64,000 nucleotides of DNA, taken from positions 15,187,001 to 15,251,000 of the forward strand of contig OW285196.1 in NCBI GenBank assembly GCA_935421135.1, given 5' to 3'. Shown piece after piece: positions 12,501 to 26,700 of this stretch (position 1 is its first letter; each line of letters opens with the position of its first letter). Under the pieces are notes generated by a model, which saw only the letters and a program-made list of their open reading frames with translations, was not told the DNA's origin and did no database searches. Origin of the DNA: Bugulina stolonifera (Eukaryota; Bryozoa; Gymnolaemata; Cheilostomatida; Bugulidae). Made by a program: the position numbers and the translations under genes.

Positions 12501-15500
12501 GCATTATATTGTAATGGTTTCTGTGTTTTGGTGCGGTCGTCCTTGGACGACTATCGACCCAGAAATGAAGTGCCTATGAGTGGTAATAGGACTTCGCATT
12601 CACTACTTTTCCATGCTTCGTATTTTGCTTCGTATTTTGCTTCGTATTTAAAATACGAAGGATGGAATTGGCACAAAATACGTATTTCCTAACCTTCGTA
12701 GGAGCAAGCTCCTTCGACCGTGAGACTTCGTATTTCCGAAAATACGTAGGGATTTTTATTGCTTCGTAGGATGGAAGCGCTATCCTTCGAAGCTAATGTA
12801 CAAGCACTAGTTAGTAGTAGATTATCTGTGGCTGGCGCAATAGCGTTCACGCTTGAATAACTGCTTGTTGATAACTACATTATGGTTATGACGTCAGTTT
12901 GGCTGTGCGCTCCTTGTTGCGGTTGATTTCACATTAGACAACGCATAGCTATTTTTAACTCACCAGGTTATTGTACTATGATGTCATAGGCGGGAAAACT
13001 TAAATGCGTTTGCCACAAAACCGTTGAACAAAATACGAAGCATGGAATTGGACTGGAATGGAGCTTCGAAGGGTGAAACAACTCCCTTCGAAGGAAAATA
13101 CGAAGCATGGAAAAGTAGTGATTACATGAAAGATCGAGCGGTCTCAGTAGCCCAAATACTACCAAAGACGACCCATCTGATCTCAAGTCCGACCTTCAGA
13201 CTATACAGTGAAAGAGAGTAATTCAACCTAGTAGGCGGTTCCTAGTAAAAGGAAGAGAAAGTCCCTGTATCAAGTATAGATGTGTCTTTATTGAAAGCCA
13301 AGCGTAGACTGAGACAATGAACAGTAAAACAGTGCCCTTTATATAGTATAAGGACTTCCGGCCGACATGACGTCGGGAAAAGACGACGTGTGGTCGTCCG
13401 GAAGTTGCGCAACAAGATGGCCGCCGGAAGCCCGACGGCCGACCCAAGATAGGTCGGGTTCTACAAAAGTTGCTTATAATGGTCCAATTCATGTACAAAA
13501 TGAATATCAATGGATTCTGAGAGGTCGGGCCTCTGTACATGGGTATAAAAGGCATAAAAAGACTTAGAAACATTCATGTGACTATGTATAACAACATATA
13601 GTAAGATACATGAATAAGGAATGAGCATAAACACATGGAGACATATATATATAGACGGTAATTAAGTACTTTGAACATGCAATGCAGTTAAGGGTAAGTA
13701 TACGAGCACTAATTGTGAGAATGTTAGTGTCAGGTGAGTAGCGCTGTAACAACTACTAGGCACTTAGGGTGCGGTGGAGCTTCGTCCGGGAGTTGGAGTC
13801 GTATACAAATGTCCTGTACCATCACAATATGAATGGTTATGTAAGCATTTCACTGTCACTCAGAGCGCCAGAGCTTGAATATATTTTCATGTTCATGATG
13901 TTGAAAATGTTGCAAGTGTACTGTATTAATGCACACACACACATGCACACAATGTACGTATGTACAATTTTAGATATGCGGTAAGTACTGTAGTTAGTGG
14001 CTATTATACATATAACACGTCTATTTTAATGTTATCATCATATATTTACTATGAGGTTTAATTGTGAACGAGCTGTTATTTGTTCATAATCTATTTAATC
14101 AGTATCAACTAAACGTGTGTAACTAATAGACAGAAACACAAGAAATAACTGCTGGACAACCTGTTGCAGAGTGATGATATACGATCTGGGCATACAAATG
14201 GATTCCTTGATTTACCATATCCTAATATCACTTCAAGATTTCTAAACATAGACAGATTGGTAAAAGCTGTAGGACTGGTTCCTGGTTCACCTGTTATTGC
14301 AAGGGAACCAGAAATCTGTTTGATTGTACTGAGTCTTCTGTTCAATCGCTCTCTGGTGTGAGCATCACCGTCTGTCAGAGATTTAAAAACAAACAGAAAA
14401 TACACACAAATATGCTACATAGATACATAAACAATACTTACAAGCTACCATGCATGCACACATACACACCTAATCATGTAATGCCAGCCTTGTGCAACAC
14501 GCGTAAATAAAGTTATACATGTAAATAATTTAAAAGTAGCTGCAACTCTTGTTAAAAATATCATGTGCAGCAGCATGTGCTGCCTTTCATGGGCTGTGTG
14601 ATTGTTCAACTAATAGGTGCTGCCTTTGAATTGTGCAAGGAAATATTATGCAAAAATTCGAAGCTAAGAACTACTTGCATTGCAAGGTTGGTGTGTGCGT
14701 ATGTACTAGTACTAAAAGCGTTTCACATCTCACTCATCAGTATACATGTGAATAGGGAACTAAGGGATGTTTTACACCATTCATGAGTAATAAACATTGT
14801 ACGCGTGTAAAAACTTAAGGGGTGTTACACACCAGACAGCTGAAGGATGAGATCTCCCGTTAAGTGTGTACATCCCATCTCTACATCCATGTAGTTATGA
14901 GAGTCGATCACTCTGCTTTTGAAGTCACAATATTTATCACAAACTCCATCATCACATCTGGTACAGTTTCTCCATCCATCTGGTTGGTAACCGTCAGGAC
15001 ATTCTCGTACACAGGTGTGACTATGCGTGAAGTATCCAACTGTGTTATCAGATACCAAGTGAACAATTATATGCACCTTGTATACAACAGCAGCTAGTAT
15101 CTGTATCCTTGCAATATAAAGCAATAAATCCAAAGTATTTGATGATATACAGTATTTAGAGCTTTAAAAAAGCCTACCATGTTTCTGCTTGTAGGCATAT
15201 ATTTGAATTTCATTGAGCCTTAAGTTTGTATCAGGTACTAAGATGAGAAACTGTCGTATGTATGGATGATCTTCCTTTGGCTCTAAAAGGTCACAAGACG
15301 TAATACAATGTCTAACTACATTGTCTTCAGTAAGATAGGAACAGCTTCTCCAACCATCCTTGGTGCGCAATGTGTAGGAAGTAGTGTTGTATTTTGATAT
15401 ACGTGTTAATATTTTCCTGTTTATGAAGTAGCGGGTACCTTCATCAGCATGATCTGTAAAAAATATCACTGCAGTCAAAATGCTTTGGAGAGGGGAAGTT

Positions 15501-18500
15501 TGCTTCTGGCTATAGTTGTTATGTGCATAATCCTAGTATTAGTTCTATTCCAAGGTCACAGATTAGACTTGAGGCTTTTGCATCATGCATTATTAGTAAG
15601 GAAAGCTATGTAGCGATGCTGGCTTTTCCCAAGAGTACATCTCTAAGATAAACTTGCCTATGATTGTATTCTAACATTGTCAGTAACATACTGTATGAGT
15701 ATTACAGCTATGAGAAGTGTACACAGTGCATGAGGAAGTTAGGCAAGGTGTGTGATTTACATCCTGCAACGTAAAGCAGTAAACCCAACTGAAACAGATT
15801 CGGGTTTCATTCTGGCTGTGACAATGTATTAATTTCAGGTAGAGAATAAACGTTATTGTGACTTTGCTTTAGCCTGAACTAGCCGGTTTCATTGCACACC
15901 TAAGAAACAACATAACTTCTTACAATCTCTAACAGCATAGATGATGACGTGCGAGAGCTGCACGATTTTTCCCAGATTGACCACAAACAATGAGGGGTAG
16001 ACAGTGAGGTCGTGCGTGTAGTTTCTACTTATAACGCCATCTACAGACCAATGGCTATTTCCATACGGTTCAAATCTAGTTCCCCTGCTCCATGTCTGTG
16101 CGCGTAGAGCTATATTGTTTTGTCCTGTGGGTAGAAAAAGATTAAATATTAAAATATACCTACATTGGTGTCAGAAAAGTTGAAAACGCCCACTTTATTT
16201 TAGTACCTTCGTAGTTGGCATCTTGTTGCTCTAGAACTATCCTCAGATATGCCAATGTTATTATACAATGTAAATACATGTACATGTACAGTGCATATTT
16301 GACTTCTAGAAAATTACAAGTTATAGTAGAGCTCACCCATTCCAAATGTTTCTATCCTTTTTAGCCGAGATAAAATTGACTCGCTTGAGACTTTGATACC
16401 AAGAGAGTTGGCTAAGCGTATCTCTTCTCCAAAGGTGCATCTGACAATAACTCGTTCATAGATATACTTATTGCTAGTATAGCTGCATATCTCCCATTGG
16501 CTAAGGTTAGCAATACCTGACACACTGTCCCAGATATCAGCTCCATTTGTATAAGTATGTATACCTACATATATATTAGTGTCCTGTTGCTTGTGATTGC
16601 ATCGACTAAGATATAAATCTTAAACCAGCTTCATGTAGAGATACAAATTAGTTCCAGTCAGTCACCAGGTATCAAGACACATCAGGTTACATATCTGGTT
16701 GCATAGAGAAGGTTACATGTACATTACCTTTTAATGAACTGCCTGTGATATGCATCCTGTGTATAATGGCATAGTAAAACAGTATAAGTCGGCCATATTG
16801 AACCTCCAACCAATGGTCAGCACCTTTATCTACTATGTTTATCCATCTGATTCCACCATTTACTGAAATATTAACTCTTGAGCCAGAAGACGGAACTGAA
16901 CTCATCACACCAAATGGGGCGCCGGCTGCAAGATCATAGCAGTGACTCATCAAATTAGCGATATCACAGTTTCTTACTAAAGGGAGTTTTGGGATATAGA
17001 CTAACAGGTCATGTTTATAATTCTACTTACTCATGTACACAGTACATGCATGAGGTCAACTATTTTGTAGCTGAGTAATTTTTAGACCACTAGATCACCC
17101 TTTTGCTGTGGCGAGTTGACCCAGCTCTTTTGTACTGATCTTTAGACTAATAAAATGCTATCAATGTGTCTGTTGGCAAAAATTTTTTTTAATTTTCAAA
17201 AGAATTCTACCGTTCAACAAAAAATAATTCAACTTTGAAATACCTGGGCATGATTCCAAGCAAAACTTCTTGTAAAGAACAAACCCTGGTGTGACTCTGG
17301 GTTGGGTATTGTTGGTGTAGCCTAGGTTTCTTACTTCGCATTTAGAGATGCAGGTTCCGTTCACATCAGAGAAATAGGGACAGCCTGAATACTGTAAAAT
17401 TAGTTAGTATGGACTACAGAAAACTATAACGCTTCCTTAGCAGACTAACCTTAAAAAATTTGTTTTTATTCTACATCTTCATGTTTTTTAATGTAAACAA
17501 TAATAAATTTTTGTAATTATACATGCGAAACTAGATAATAGTAGATAGTAATAGTAAGACTACATTACACTCTACCGTTAAGCAATAATTTGGGACAGTG
17601 TCCACGCATCCATCGGAGCATTTATCTGAACAGCACTGATAGCTAGCAACTCCAAAGCAGCCATTAGTACAGCTAGAATGGCAGTTATCTGACCTATACT
17701 GGCATTCATAATGCTGGTCTCCCCAGCAACCTTCACACGCTCCAGGACAAACTGTGAAAGATGTTAAAGAAATACAATAGCAATGGCGGGTTGGTCTTTA
17801 GCTCACATGCTGACGTACATGTAGTATCAGCAGTATAAAAAGCTATTAAGCTTAAGTTGTTTGAGTGTTTCTATACTACTGCCTAAAGCTATTGATGAGA
17901 GTGTTATTAAGAAAGAATAGGTAAGGGAAGGCAAAAATCTACAATGTTGGAGAAGAAGCAAATTTACTGCTGTGCAAACGCTAGAGTACTTTGAACAGCA
18001 GACAGTATACAGAGGTGGTTGTTAAGTAGTGCTTGCTATAAATAAGTGACCTAGTGTAGCAAGTGCTGAGCTGTATTACTTAGATAATATAATACATGTA
18101 ATAAGCTGCCTGTTTACCTTTCCTGCAACGGTCGGTGTTTGGTAGTACGACTGATTGGTGGGCTGGGTCTCGTAGAAATCTTGTTGCGTTCAGTCTAGCA
18201 ACAGCACATCCGTAGTTGAATATCAAAATATCACCTTTTTCTACAGCTATAACAAGACCAGGGGTTATGATTGTCTCGATGTACAACTGAATGAGTGACA
18301 AATATCTCATCAAAATTCTTTCGCATGAACAGATCCGCTGTCTGTTCAGGTTTGTGGGGTTATAGTCTAAAGGTTAACGGTATATGACGAAGCCGCCTAT
18401 TGGGTACTGAGATTAGTGCTAATGAATAGGATTGGAATACGAGACTGAGGTACAGAGCGCTAGAAGAGCTGGAAACTTCTATTCATACTACTGGTAAGTC

Positions 18501-20278
18501 TAGACGTGCTGTCAAAGCCTATCCTAACTATATTATACATTGACTTGACAGGTTTTCCAAATAAACATTTTAAATATGTCAGACTAAATCAGTCATGCTT
18601 TTAATTGAATTCTGCTTCTGAATAGTGTGAGCCTATAATTTACTTTGCCTCCTACATGTACTTTTATATGTTACATGAAAGTGGTAAGATTAATGTAGAA
18701 TTAATTGTTTCAAGGCGTGCTGAGAGCACCCAGCTATATTTGGACATTTTCGGTAGTTATTTCATGCATTTCAATACTAAGATTTGTAAAATGTAATTAT
18801 GATTGTGATCTGAACATTTTCGTCAACAGCTACATGTATATTTGGAGCAAAGATAAAGCTTTTCAATATGTAATTTCTGTATTTAGTCCGTGAAGTCTCT
18901 TTTTTCTGACTGCGCTACCATTTTACGACTCATCCTCAACTGCACTCAACGAGCAGCTAGCAATACTCGTACTTTTACTTCACTTGAGTATTATTTGTCT
19001 ATTATGAACTTACTGTGAAGAGCATATAAGCCTGGTGAAGAAATACTAGAATAAGTTCCAGGATCAATCCTTATCTCTAAGCTGTAATCAAACCCTTTAC
19101 CATCTTTCTCACCTCCTATTGAAACTAGGTTGTAGAGGAAGAGGTCTTCTCCATTGCTTCCTACAATATGTTGAACCACTCTATTCATAGTTACAGTGAA
19201 ATAACAAGGCCCAATGACATGTGTGCATAAAGTTAAGAAGCTGCCTTTTATGAAAATGTCAACCTATGGAATGATGCCTACTTGTTAGAGCTGGGGTTCA
19301 GTGTGAGGGTTCCAGGTTCGTTTCCCATGAAGTCGATTGATGATGTTATAGAAGACGTCTACCTTAAACGCCTTTAAGCTACATAACTTACTTTGCCATT
19401 GGTAATGTGCCTTCCTGCCCCCTCCCTACTTCAAATCAGAAAAATGCAAATTTTGTCAGGTCATTGTTTTATAACTAAGTATCATTATCGGTACATAAAG
19501 CCAGTAAGTTTTTTAACACCGAATTACCAAGATTTTCTGATAACATAAGTAATTGCATGAAAAAGTGCCTAAAAGAGACAGTGAGTGAAGTATACATATA
19601 ACTAGCCGGTCTATAAGAAACAGTTTATCTAATGCGTGTGAGTGAATCATACATATAACTCACCACTGTGAAGTAGAACCTGGCCCTCTACTCTTGAGAT
19701 GTTAACTAGAAAAAAGAAGTCAAAGTCGGGTCCCAGTTTGGTTAATTCTTGGGTGATGACAAGATTTCTTCTGATATAATGACAATCTTTGAAGATGTCC
19801 TTGAGGTAGTGGTAATGCTCTTCGTAATAGTCATGAGGTGGCGATGCATCATTGTATGGTAACCCATCACACACGATATTTTCAATATCTGCGGTAAACA
19901 CCAATAGGAGGTCAAACACTCAGCGTGGCTTCAGAATCACCATCTGCATTGCTCTGAAACCCTTAGCAACCGATGTATTCCTTAACATACAACAGGAAAA
20001 ATATAGTAGCTCTTGCATTTACCACTTCAAACAGTTATCAGTAAATTTTATTCAAAATCTAAATTTTTAAATAGAGCAGGCTATAAAAACTAAAAATGTT
20101 GTATTAACTCGTTATATTATTGTCAATAATATAACGAGTTAATACAGCATGATCAATAATTTATTGATCATCAAATATAAAGGAGATGTATCAACCTACC
20201 AGTCAGAGTAGACAGAACAGGATTTTCAAAGCAAAAAGTTAAATAAACAATTACTACAATGCCGTGATAATTCCACAT
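9530..20278 (-). CDS. Kinase-less insulin-receptor/EGFR-like receptor B (L1-CR-discoidin x2-L2-CR-FN3-TM-tail)
   Basis: Nineteen exons, 5' to 3' on the minus strand: 20278-20200, 19888-19664, 19160-19014, 18246-18118, 17751-17576, 17391-17244, 16925-16728, 16564-16337, 16124-15924, 15453-15178, 15039-14833, 14371-14161, 12475-12288, 12112-11892, 11530-11463, 11333-11158, 10807-10670, 10227-10121, 9874-9530. They sum to 3468 bases (1155 aa) with consistent phases. Residues 1-26 look like a signal peptide (MWNYHGIVVIVYLTF). L1 is about 27-193, a furin-like Cys-rich region with a CWGD motif about 194-301, galactose-binding/F5-8C-like modules about 302-443 and 444-602, a Cys-rich segment to 671, L2 672-804, a second Cys-rich region 805-900, FN3-like 901-1005 and one membrane helix about 1024-1048. 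The tail is basic and Ser/Arg-rich, with YCTI and YTKV separated by six residues. L domains and Cys-rich repeats are the ligand-binding layout of insulin/EGF receptors, but no kinase follows. The ligand is unknown. Confidence 0.9.
12510..13572 (-). mobile_element. Solo-LTR-like element, copy 1 (with nested insertion)
   Basis: On the minus strand it begins TGTTTCTAAG and ends CCATTACA. It contains a TATA-like TATATAAAGGGC followed about 60 bases later by AATAAA, the order expected of an LTR U3-R-U5. It matches 22840-23401 closely apart from the 520-base insertion at 12601-13120. No internal retroelement genes flank it, so it reads as a solo LTR. A target duplication was not evident and the exact ends are uncertain. 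It lies in intron 12 of gene B. Confidence 0.65.
12601..13120. mobile_element. Non-autonomous CACTA-type DNA transposon nested in the LTR
   Basis: A perfect 26-base terminal inverted repeat starting CACTACTTTTCCATGCTTCG bounds a 520-base element. ATT stands immediately on both sides (12598-12600 and 13121-13123). The uninterrupted LTR copy at 22840-23401 has a single GCATTACATG at the same point, so the target duplication is 3 bp. Ends of CACTA and a 3-bp duplication are the marks of the CACTA/EnSpm superfamily. The interior has further AAATACGAAG inverted motifs and no transposase ORF. Confidence 0.85.
20100..20171. repeat. Two adjacent short perfect palindromes
   Basis: Bases 20100-20122 pair perfectly with 20124-20146 (23-bp arms, one-base loop). 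Right beside it 20149-20159 pairs with 20161-20171 (11-bp arms, one-base loop). They lie in intron 1 of gene B, 30 bases from exon 1. Function unknown. Confidence 0.85.
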
Positions 20279-20782
20279 ATTTACATGTGTATACTACTCT
20301 ACTGACTTGATGACTGAACGATTTACTCCTAACAATCAACAGACTTTATAATATAGTTTGTCCAACCCATTGTTGACGCGGTGAGGTTAACATAATGCTT
20401 AGAGCCTAGGGCCGTGTGTATGTGTACACCAAAACTAAATACTGTGCATATTATATATACTATAATATTACAGACAGTCAGATCAGCATATTAAATTTAG
20501 AAGGAATAGTTTATTGAGTAATTCAGTGGGAAAAATAGAGCAGAAATATTATACTTCCTTTCTATGCAGTAATTTAAATCAATGCATTTTGTAGATAAAA
20601 CATTAGACAGGAAGAGATTTCCATACGTTCTCCAAGATGTTGAACAACTTCTCACATAAATTAAAGAACTCTATTGCAGCTGAATTACTGGTCAAACATT
20701 GCTATGTGTTCTTTGTCGAAGCTCTCTCAGTATCAACTTCAATAGAGTCTAAATAAGAATATTATTTTTCTTTTTTTGATGT

Positions 20783-23700
20783 TTATAATAGGTTGTCTCG
20801 TGTCAAGCCAGTGGCAGTTGTTGGTGCTAAAGAATGTAAAGGTGCATCATTGATCGTGTTGTCTTTCTTCCAAAGTTTTGTAGATCTTTTCACCAATTTC
20901 TGTTCTCTTTGTTTACTATTCATTCCCAATTTACTCTTTGTTTTCATCTTTGAGCTTGAAGAATGAATTTTTTGACGGTACTTTTCAAGGAATTCTCGCT
21001 CATTTTTTAGCAGTTTTAGGTGGAGCTTATAACCAGACGTCACTACACCTGTCTAAACAGGAAATTACATAACAATTATTATAATCATGTTTAATTGAAA
21101 ATAGGTACTGTCTAAACATTTTCCATTCATAAGTTGTGCTTCTACATATACATGTGTATCAGATTATCTGTAAAGGGGTAAGTAAGGGCTGAACAATTCA
21201 TTCAATTCCAAACCTTAACCTTGACCCTTGTATCTTCAATAGTTACCATGTACAGTATATCTAAATAATGTATCAGCTGAGTTACATGTGGAGTTAAGGT
21301 AAGGATTTATCATAGTAGCCAACTAGGCAGAGTTTCTTATTATGAGGGTGCTTGAAAATCTCTAATTCTAGACCAAGAGACAGTTTCAGAAATATTGGTA
21401 TCGTCTAATGTAATCTCTATACTTACAGTAAAGAGCATAGAGCAAAGAACTGCTATTAGAAGTGGCAATACTGTTGATTGGGCAGCATCTTCTCTTGGAG
21501 TAGCACGAGCGATTGCAGTGATGGCTGGTTTCTCTGTTCTGTTAGCTGATGTCTCCCCTATAGGAAGTAGAATTAAATTTTTAAATTAAATATTATTTTA
21601 ATGGCTTGCTGTAGATTTTGTGCTCAACTACAAGTTTAGATCAAACTACAGACCTGTTAACACCACCTGCTGCCGTGTGACATAAAATACATTATACCAA
21701 CATGTCCTACCTTATTGTGGACATTAACTTATACGCAGAGCATCCACAAGGAATTGACTATAATATTATTCTCACCAAGTTCCGGAGTTGACTTTTCACT
21801 TGTAGTTGAGACAACATCTACATTTGTTGACGTTGTATTGGCTGTAGATGTTGTGTCAGAAGTAGAGGTTGTGCCAGCTGTAGAGGTTGTGTTGGCTGCA
21901 GATGTTGTGCCAGCTGTAGAGGTTGTGTTGGCTGCAGATGTTGTGCCAGCTGTAGAGGTTGTGTTGGCTGCAGATGTTGTGCCAGCTGTAGAGGTTGTGT
22001 CAGCTGTAGAGGTTGTTGTTACTGTAGAAGTTGTGTCTGGTTCAGAAGTTGTATCAGCTGCAGGAGTTGTTTCAAATGCTAAAACACGGTGTATTGTCTG
22101 GTACATTGTATATTTCTATGTAGTCTGCTATTAGATCTCGTCATGTACTTAGTGAACTTGCTCAGATAATCCACTAAGTACATGTATGTATTGTTATTAG
22201 TTGTTGAACATTCTACTGTAAACTGATTAACAGAGACATTATGTGATACTCTGGCCATTTTCTCTTAAATGCTAGTAGTGACTGTCATTCAAGAAAGACA
22301 GGTGTCATTCAAGAAAGAAAAAGTGTCATTCAAGAAAGACAGGTGGTGTCATTCAAGAAAGACAGGTTTCATTCAAGAAAGACAGGTTTCATTCAAGAAA
22401 GACAGGTTTCATTCAAGAAAGACAGGTTTCATTCAAGAGAGACAGGTTTCATTCAAGAAAGACAGGTTTCATTCAAGAAAGAAGGGTGGTGTCATTCAAG
22501 AAAGACAGGTATCTTTAGTCCTGGCCTGACTTACTGTAAACTCAAGTTGATTCATTTGAAACTACTTGCAACGTAGTGACACAATGAGCACCTTGCATTC
22601 ACTTTATTTACCATATAATTTTAGTGAATGGTAGCTGCATTTGTTAGCAACAATAATATTTTTGGACCCTGTTTATCTCTGTCTGTTATTATATTCGTAT
22701 ATACATAACTTCTCTTATCAGATATGCATATATTGTAATGGTACGCACAGTCGTCTCCTACACCTGACACTCATTATTGTGTGCACATACATGTATATAT
22801 CTGCTTGTACTTTACTATAATTATGTTATTGTATATACTTGTATAATTATTACTAAGTCTTTTAATGCCTTTTATACCCATGTACAGAGGCCCGACCTCT
22901 CAGAATCCATTGATATTCATTTTGTACATGAATTGGACCATTATAAGCAACTTTTGTAGAACTCGACCTATTTTGGGTCGGCCGTCGGGCTTCCGGTGGC
23001 CATCTTGTTGCGCAACTTCCGGACGGCCTTACGTCGTCTTTTCCCGACACTACGTCGGCCGGAAGTCCTTATACTATATAAAGGGCATTGTTTCACTGCT
23101 CATTGTCTCAGTCTTCACTTGGCTTTCAATAAAGACACATCTATACTTGATACAGAGACTTTCACTTCCTTTTGTCAGGTCATTCGCTTAGCGAACCGCC
23201 TACTAGGTCGGATCACTCTTTTTCAACGTATAGTCTGAAGGTCAGACTTGGGACCAGATGGGTCGTTTCTGGTAGTTATTGGACTGCTGAGACCGCTCGA
23301 TCTTTCATGTAATGCGAAGTCCTAGCACCACTCATAGGCACTTCAATTCTGGGTCGATAGTCGTCCAAGGACGACCGCACCAAATCACAGAAACCATTAC
23401 AATATATAGTCCATTGTTCACACACAGCTCTTCTAGCATATAATGATACACAGTGAGTACAGAATTCATTGCTATAAAACACAAACAAGGGTGATAACTA
23501 TTCTAGACAGCCAATCAGCAAACATGTCAACAAATAAGACTCCTCAATAGTAGGTATTTGACGTGATCATGGTTGGTTATGTAGAGGAAATACAACTTCT
23601 GTAGTTAATGTCTTTATAAAACTTTCCAATGTATGGAACTGTTAAATACCTTCAGGGCAGGGATATGATCCGTTCTGTTCAACCCAAACGTAACTGTTTA

Positions 23701-26700
23701 GAACCTGCACCACATATCTTTCCGCTTCCACAAGACAATTTGAGATGTTTAAATAAGCACTTCCCTGTACAGCCACCAACTTATTCAACTCTGTATCCAG
23801 CATGTTTGGTACGTCTATTACCACTGCATGTGATCTAAAATAGAAATCAATAAAGTCGGGTAAATTTACTAGTTTGGTCTTGCTAATAATTTCTTTATGT
23901 GCTATATACACTGCACATGTGAGTATGTTCAGCTTTGTTCTAGCTTTCCCAATGTAAATGTACAGTACATACATTTACATTGTAGAATCTAACTTAGACA
24001 AGTTACCAACAGGCCTGACGTATTATTATATTGTATTATACAGCTACATGTGTACATAGGTGACCCGTTATCGGGACCAAATATGTGCAAGTTATTCCTG
24101 GCTACCCTACACTAGTGATTACAGGCAGCTGTTCTGCAAGGAACTAGGTCAGGAGACTGCCAAGTATCGCTGTGGATTGCTGTGAAGAATTCAGAGCATA
24201 GAAACTTACATGCAAGTAGGCCTACAATAAGAACCCGGCTAATATTTTATTCTATAAAACACTAGAGTCCAGACGTACCATTGGGAAAGATGACTAGGAC
24301 ACAATATGATTCACCCAGGGTTAGAAAAAAGGTTCTGCCCTGACAGCTCGGAGGAAGTTATTACAAAATTGATGGCTGTTTATTGTAATTTTCATGTCTA
24401 CATTGACACACTGACCAATCTAGACTATAGTGAGTCCATAGTACTGTAATGTTTTTGAGTGTGTTGTTACATACGAGCGCCGAGGGCTGCAAGTATGGGA
24501 AGGGCTTGGAAGGTGGTATAGGCCGGCCAAGTGTACCTTCAACTCATTACATAAAAGAGTGAACAGTTATGTGTGCTCTTTATAGGTGTATTGTAAGTTA
24601 CATCAGATGTAGGCCGATGCCGAGACTCACTGGAGCTCAGGACCGACGTAGGTCATGTAGAGTTTATACTCCGAGGGAGTGTAGAGAAAGATTGTCTACC
24701 CTTGAGCTCTTAAGCTCGACGCTAGGTTCATTAGAGCCCGGGATCGGCCTAAGTCTAAGGGGTAGATAGAGATATGCTTAGCCTAGGATGAGGTGAGCTC
24801 GAGCCGTACTGAATCCAAAGGATTCTCAGGTAGAGTTACTCACCTAAAGAGTAAGCCTCTGTAGGTTTGAGTTAGGAGATGTTGCTTTATTCAAGTGCAA
24901 TCAACAACTGAATTACAACACAAAATGCACTGCCTTATATACATAACAAACTTCCGGCCAAAAGAGCCCGACATGGTATCAGCTCCGGAACTGATGCAAC
25001 AACATGGATGGTTCCGCCGATGTCAGCCACATAAAGGGTCGGCCTTGGCACAAAATGTGCTTACAATAAGGAGAAACATGTCATATATAATTATGAGCTT
25101 AATCTATAAGGTCGGCCATGAAGCTACTATATAAATGGCAAAAAGACTCTATTAAATTACAACCAAGCAAGAGTAGACAATTAATGAGAATATGTATAAA
25201 TGTGGGGAAAACCAATATGCAATATAAGTGTAATCCCAAAGCTTGATTGCTAGTATATATAAGACACGCAGTGTATAAGATAATAATGAATGCATGAATT
25301 GGTATGGATAATAATGTCAGCTATGATAATATAAATACGATAGGAGTGCAGTTCGTGTCCAGGCAGGCTGTTTCACCACAGTACGTGCAGTGTAGAATAT
25401 GACGTACATGGCAGTAGATAATCATAAAAAGCACATTGGCAATCAATACCTGTTGCAGAAGCCTAAAGATGAGACAGGGCAGAGAACTGAAGTCCTCCAA
25501 TCACCTTCTCCTAATATTGCCTCAAGATTTCTAAACATGGACAGATTGGTGAAAGAGTTGAGGCTAGCTGCTGCCCCACTCTTTATTATAAGTGAACCAG
25601 AAATCTCTCTGATGGTACTCAGCGATCCCACTAGGAGTGTAGAATCAGGAGGAGTATCTGACACAAAGATAGAATGACATGCTAAACTTGATATCTCTGG
25701 TGAATTAGAAAAGTTGATCAAATTGCAAATTTGTTTCATTCCACATGGACTTATGCTTCACTTCTGGAATGAGACAGAACTATTGGTGACTCAAAAGGTA
25801 ACAGCAAAGAGTTTCGGCATGAGTGAAGCTCTGGATAATAGGGCAACCTTCAATAGCTTATGTTATCTATCAATCGATGAACACTGTCAATGTTACCAAA
25901 ATCATCATGGTAAGTCTTAACCTAATACTAACGTGTGCACATTGTACATTGTATTACTTCACCAAGTGGACATTGTATTACTGCACTAAGTGCACATTGT
26001 ATTACTGCACTAAGTGCACATTGTATTACTTTACCAAATGCACATTGTATTACTGCACCAAGTGTAAGTTGCATCACTGCACTAATCTTTGTCAAACACA
26101 TGGTGATCAGATACCTACTTTTAATGTCAACAAAAAGTATCACCTACAGCCCATTGTTACTGCTCTATGCCTGTCTAGGCATCGGCAGGTCAGTAGGAAG
26201 TCATCTTATCCTTTATTGCTCACCGTATACTAAGATCACATGACCGGTCACATGTGTGCATCCTTGTTCTATGCTCATGTAGTTACTCTCACTGTATACT
26301 GTGTTTCCAAAGTCACAATATTTATCACAAACTCCATCATCACATCTGGTACAGTTTCTCCATCCATCTGGTTGGTAACCGTCTGGACATTCTCGTACAC
26401 ATGCATGGTTGTGTGCGAAATAAGAGGCTAGAAATAATATATATATTTTTTACTTTTTTTAAGCAATGGTGAAGAAATTTGAATTGTGATCAGGTAGAAT
26501 AAGTAAAATATTAATATACACAAATTGATTCATGTCAAGTGCATGCTGCAATTTCTAAAGATAATCTTCTTCTTGAGTCTGAGGCTTTAAGAAATGGTCA
26601 TAACACTTAGAGCAATTCACCAAGATGTCTTTTGCATGTACACTAAAACTAAGTACAGAATCTAAATATTTGTTTTACTAAAATTTGTACAGATATGAAT

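Noticed and set aside
13223..13573. 116-codon ORF and its counterpart at 22865-23191
   Set aside because: They lie inside the solo-LTR-like repeats over the promoter and polyadenylation region and do not look like retroelement proteins.
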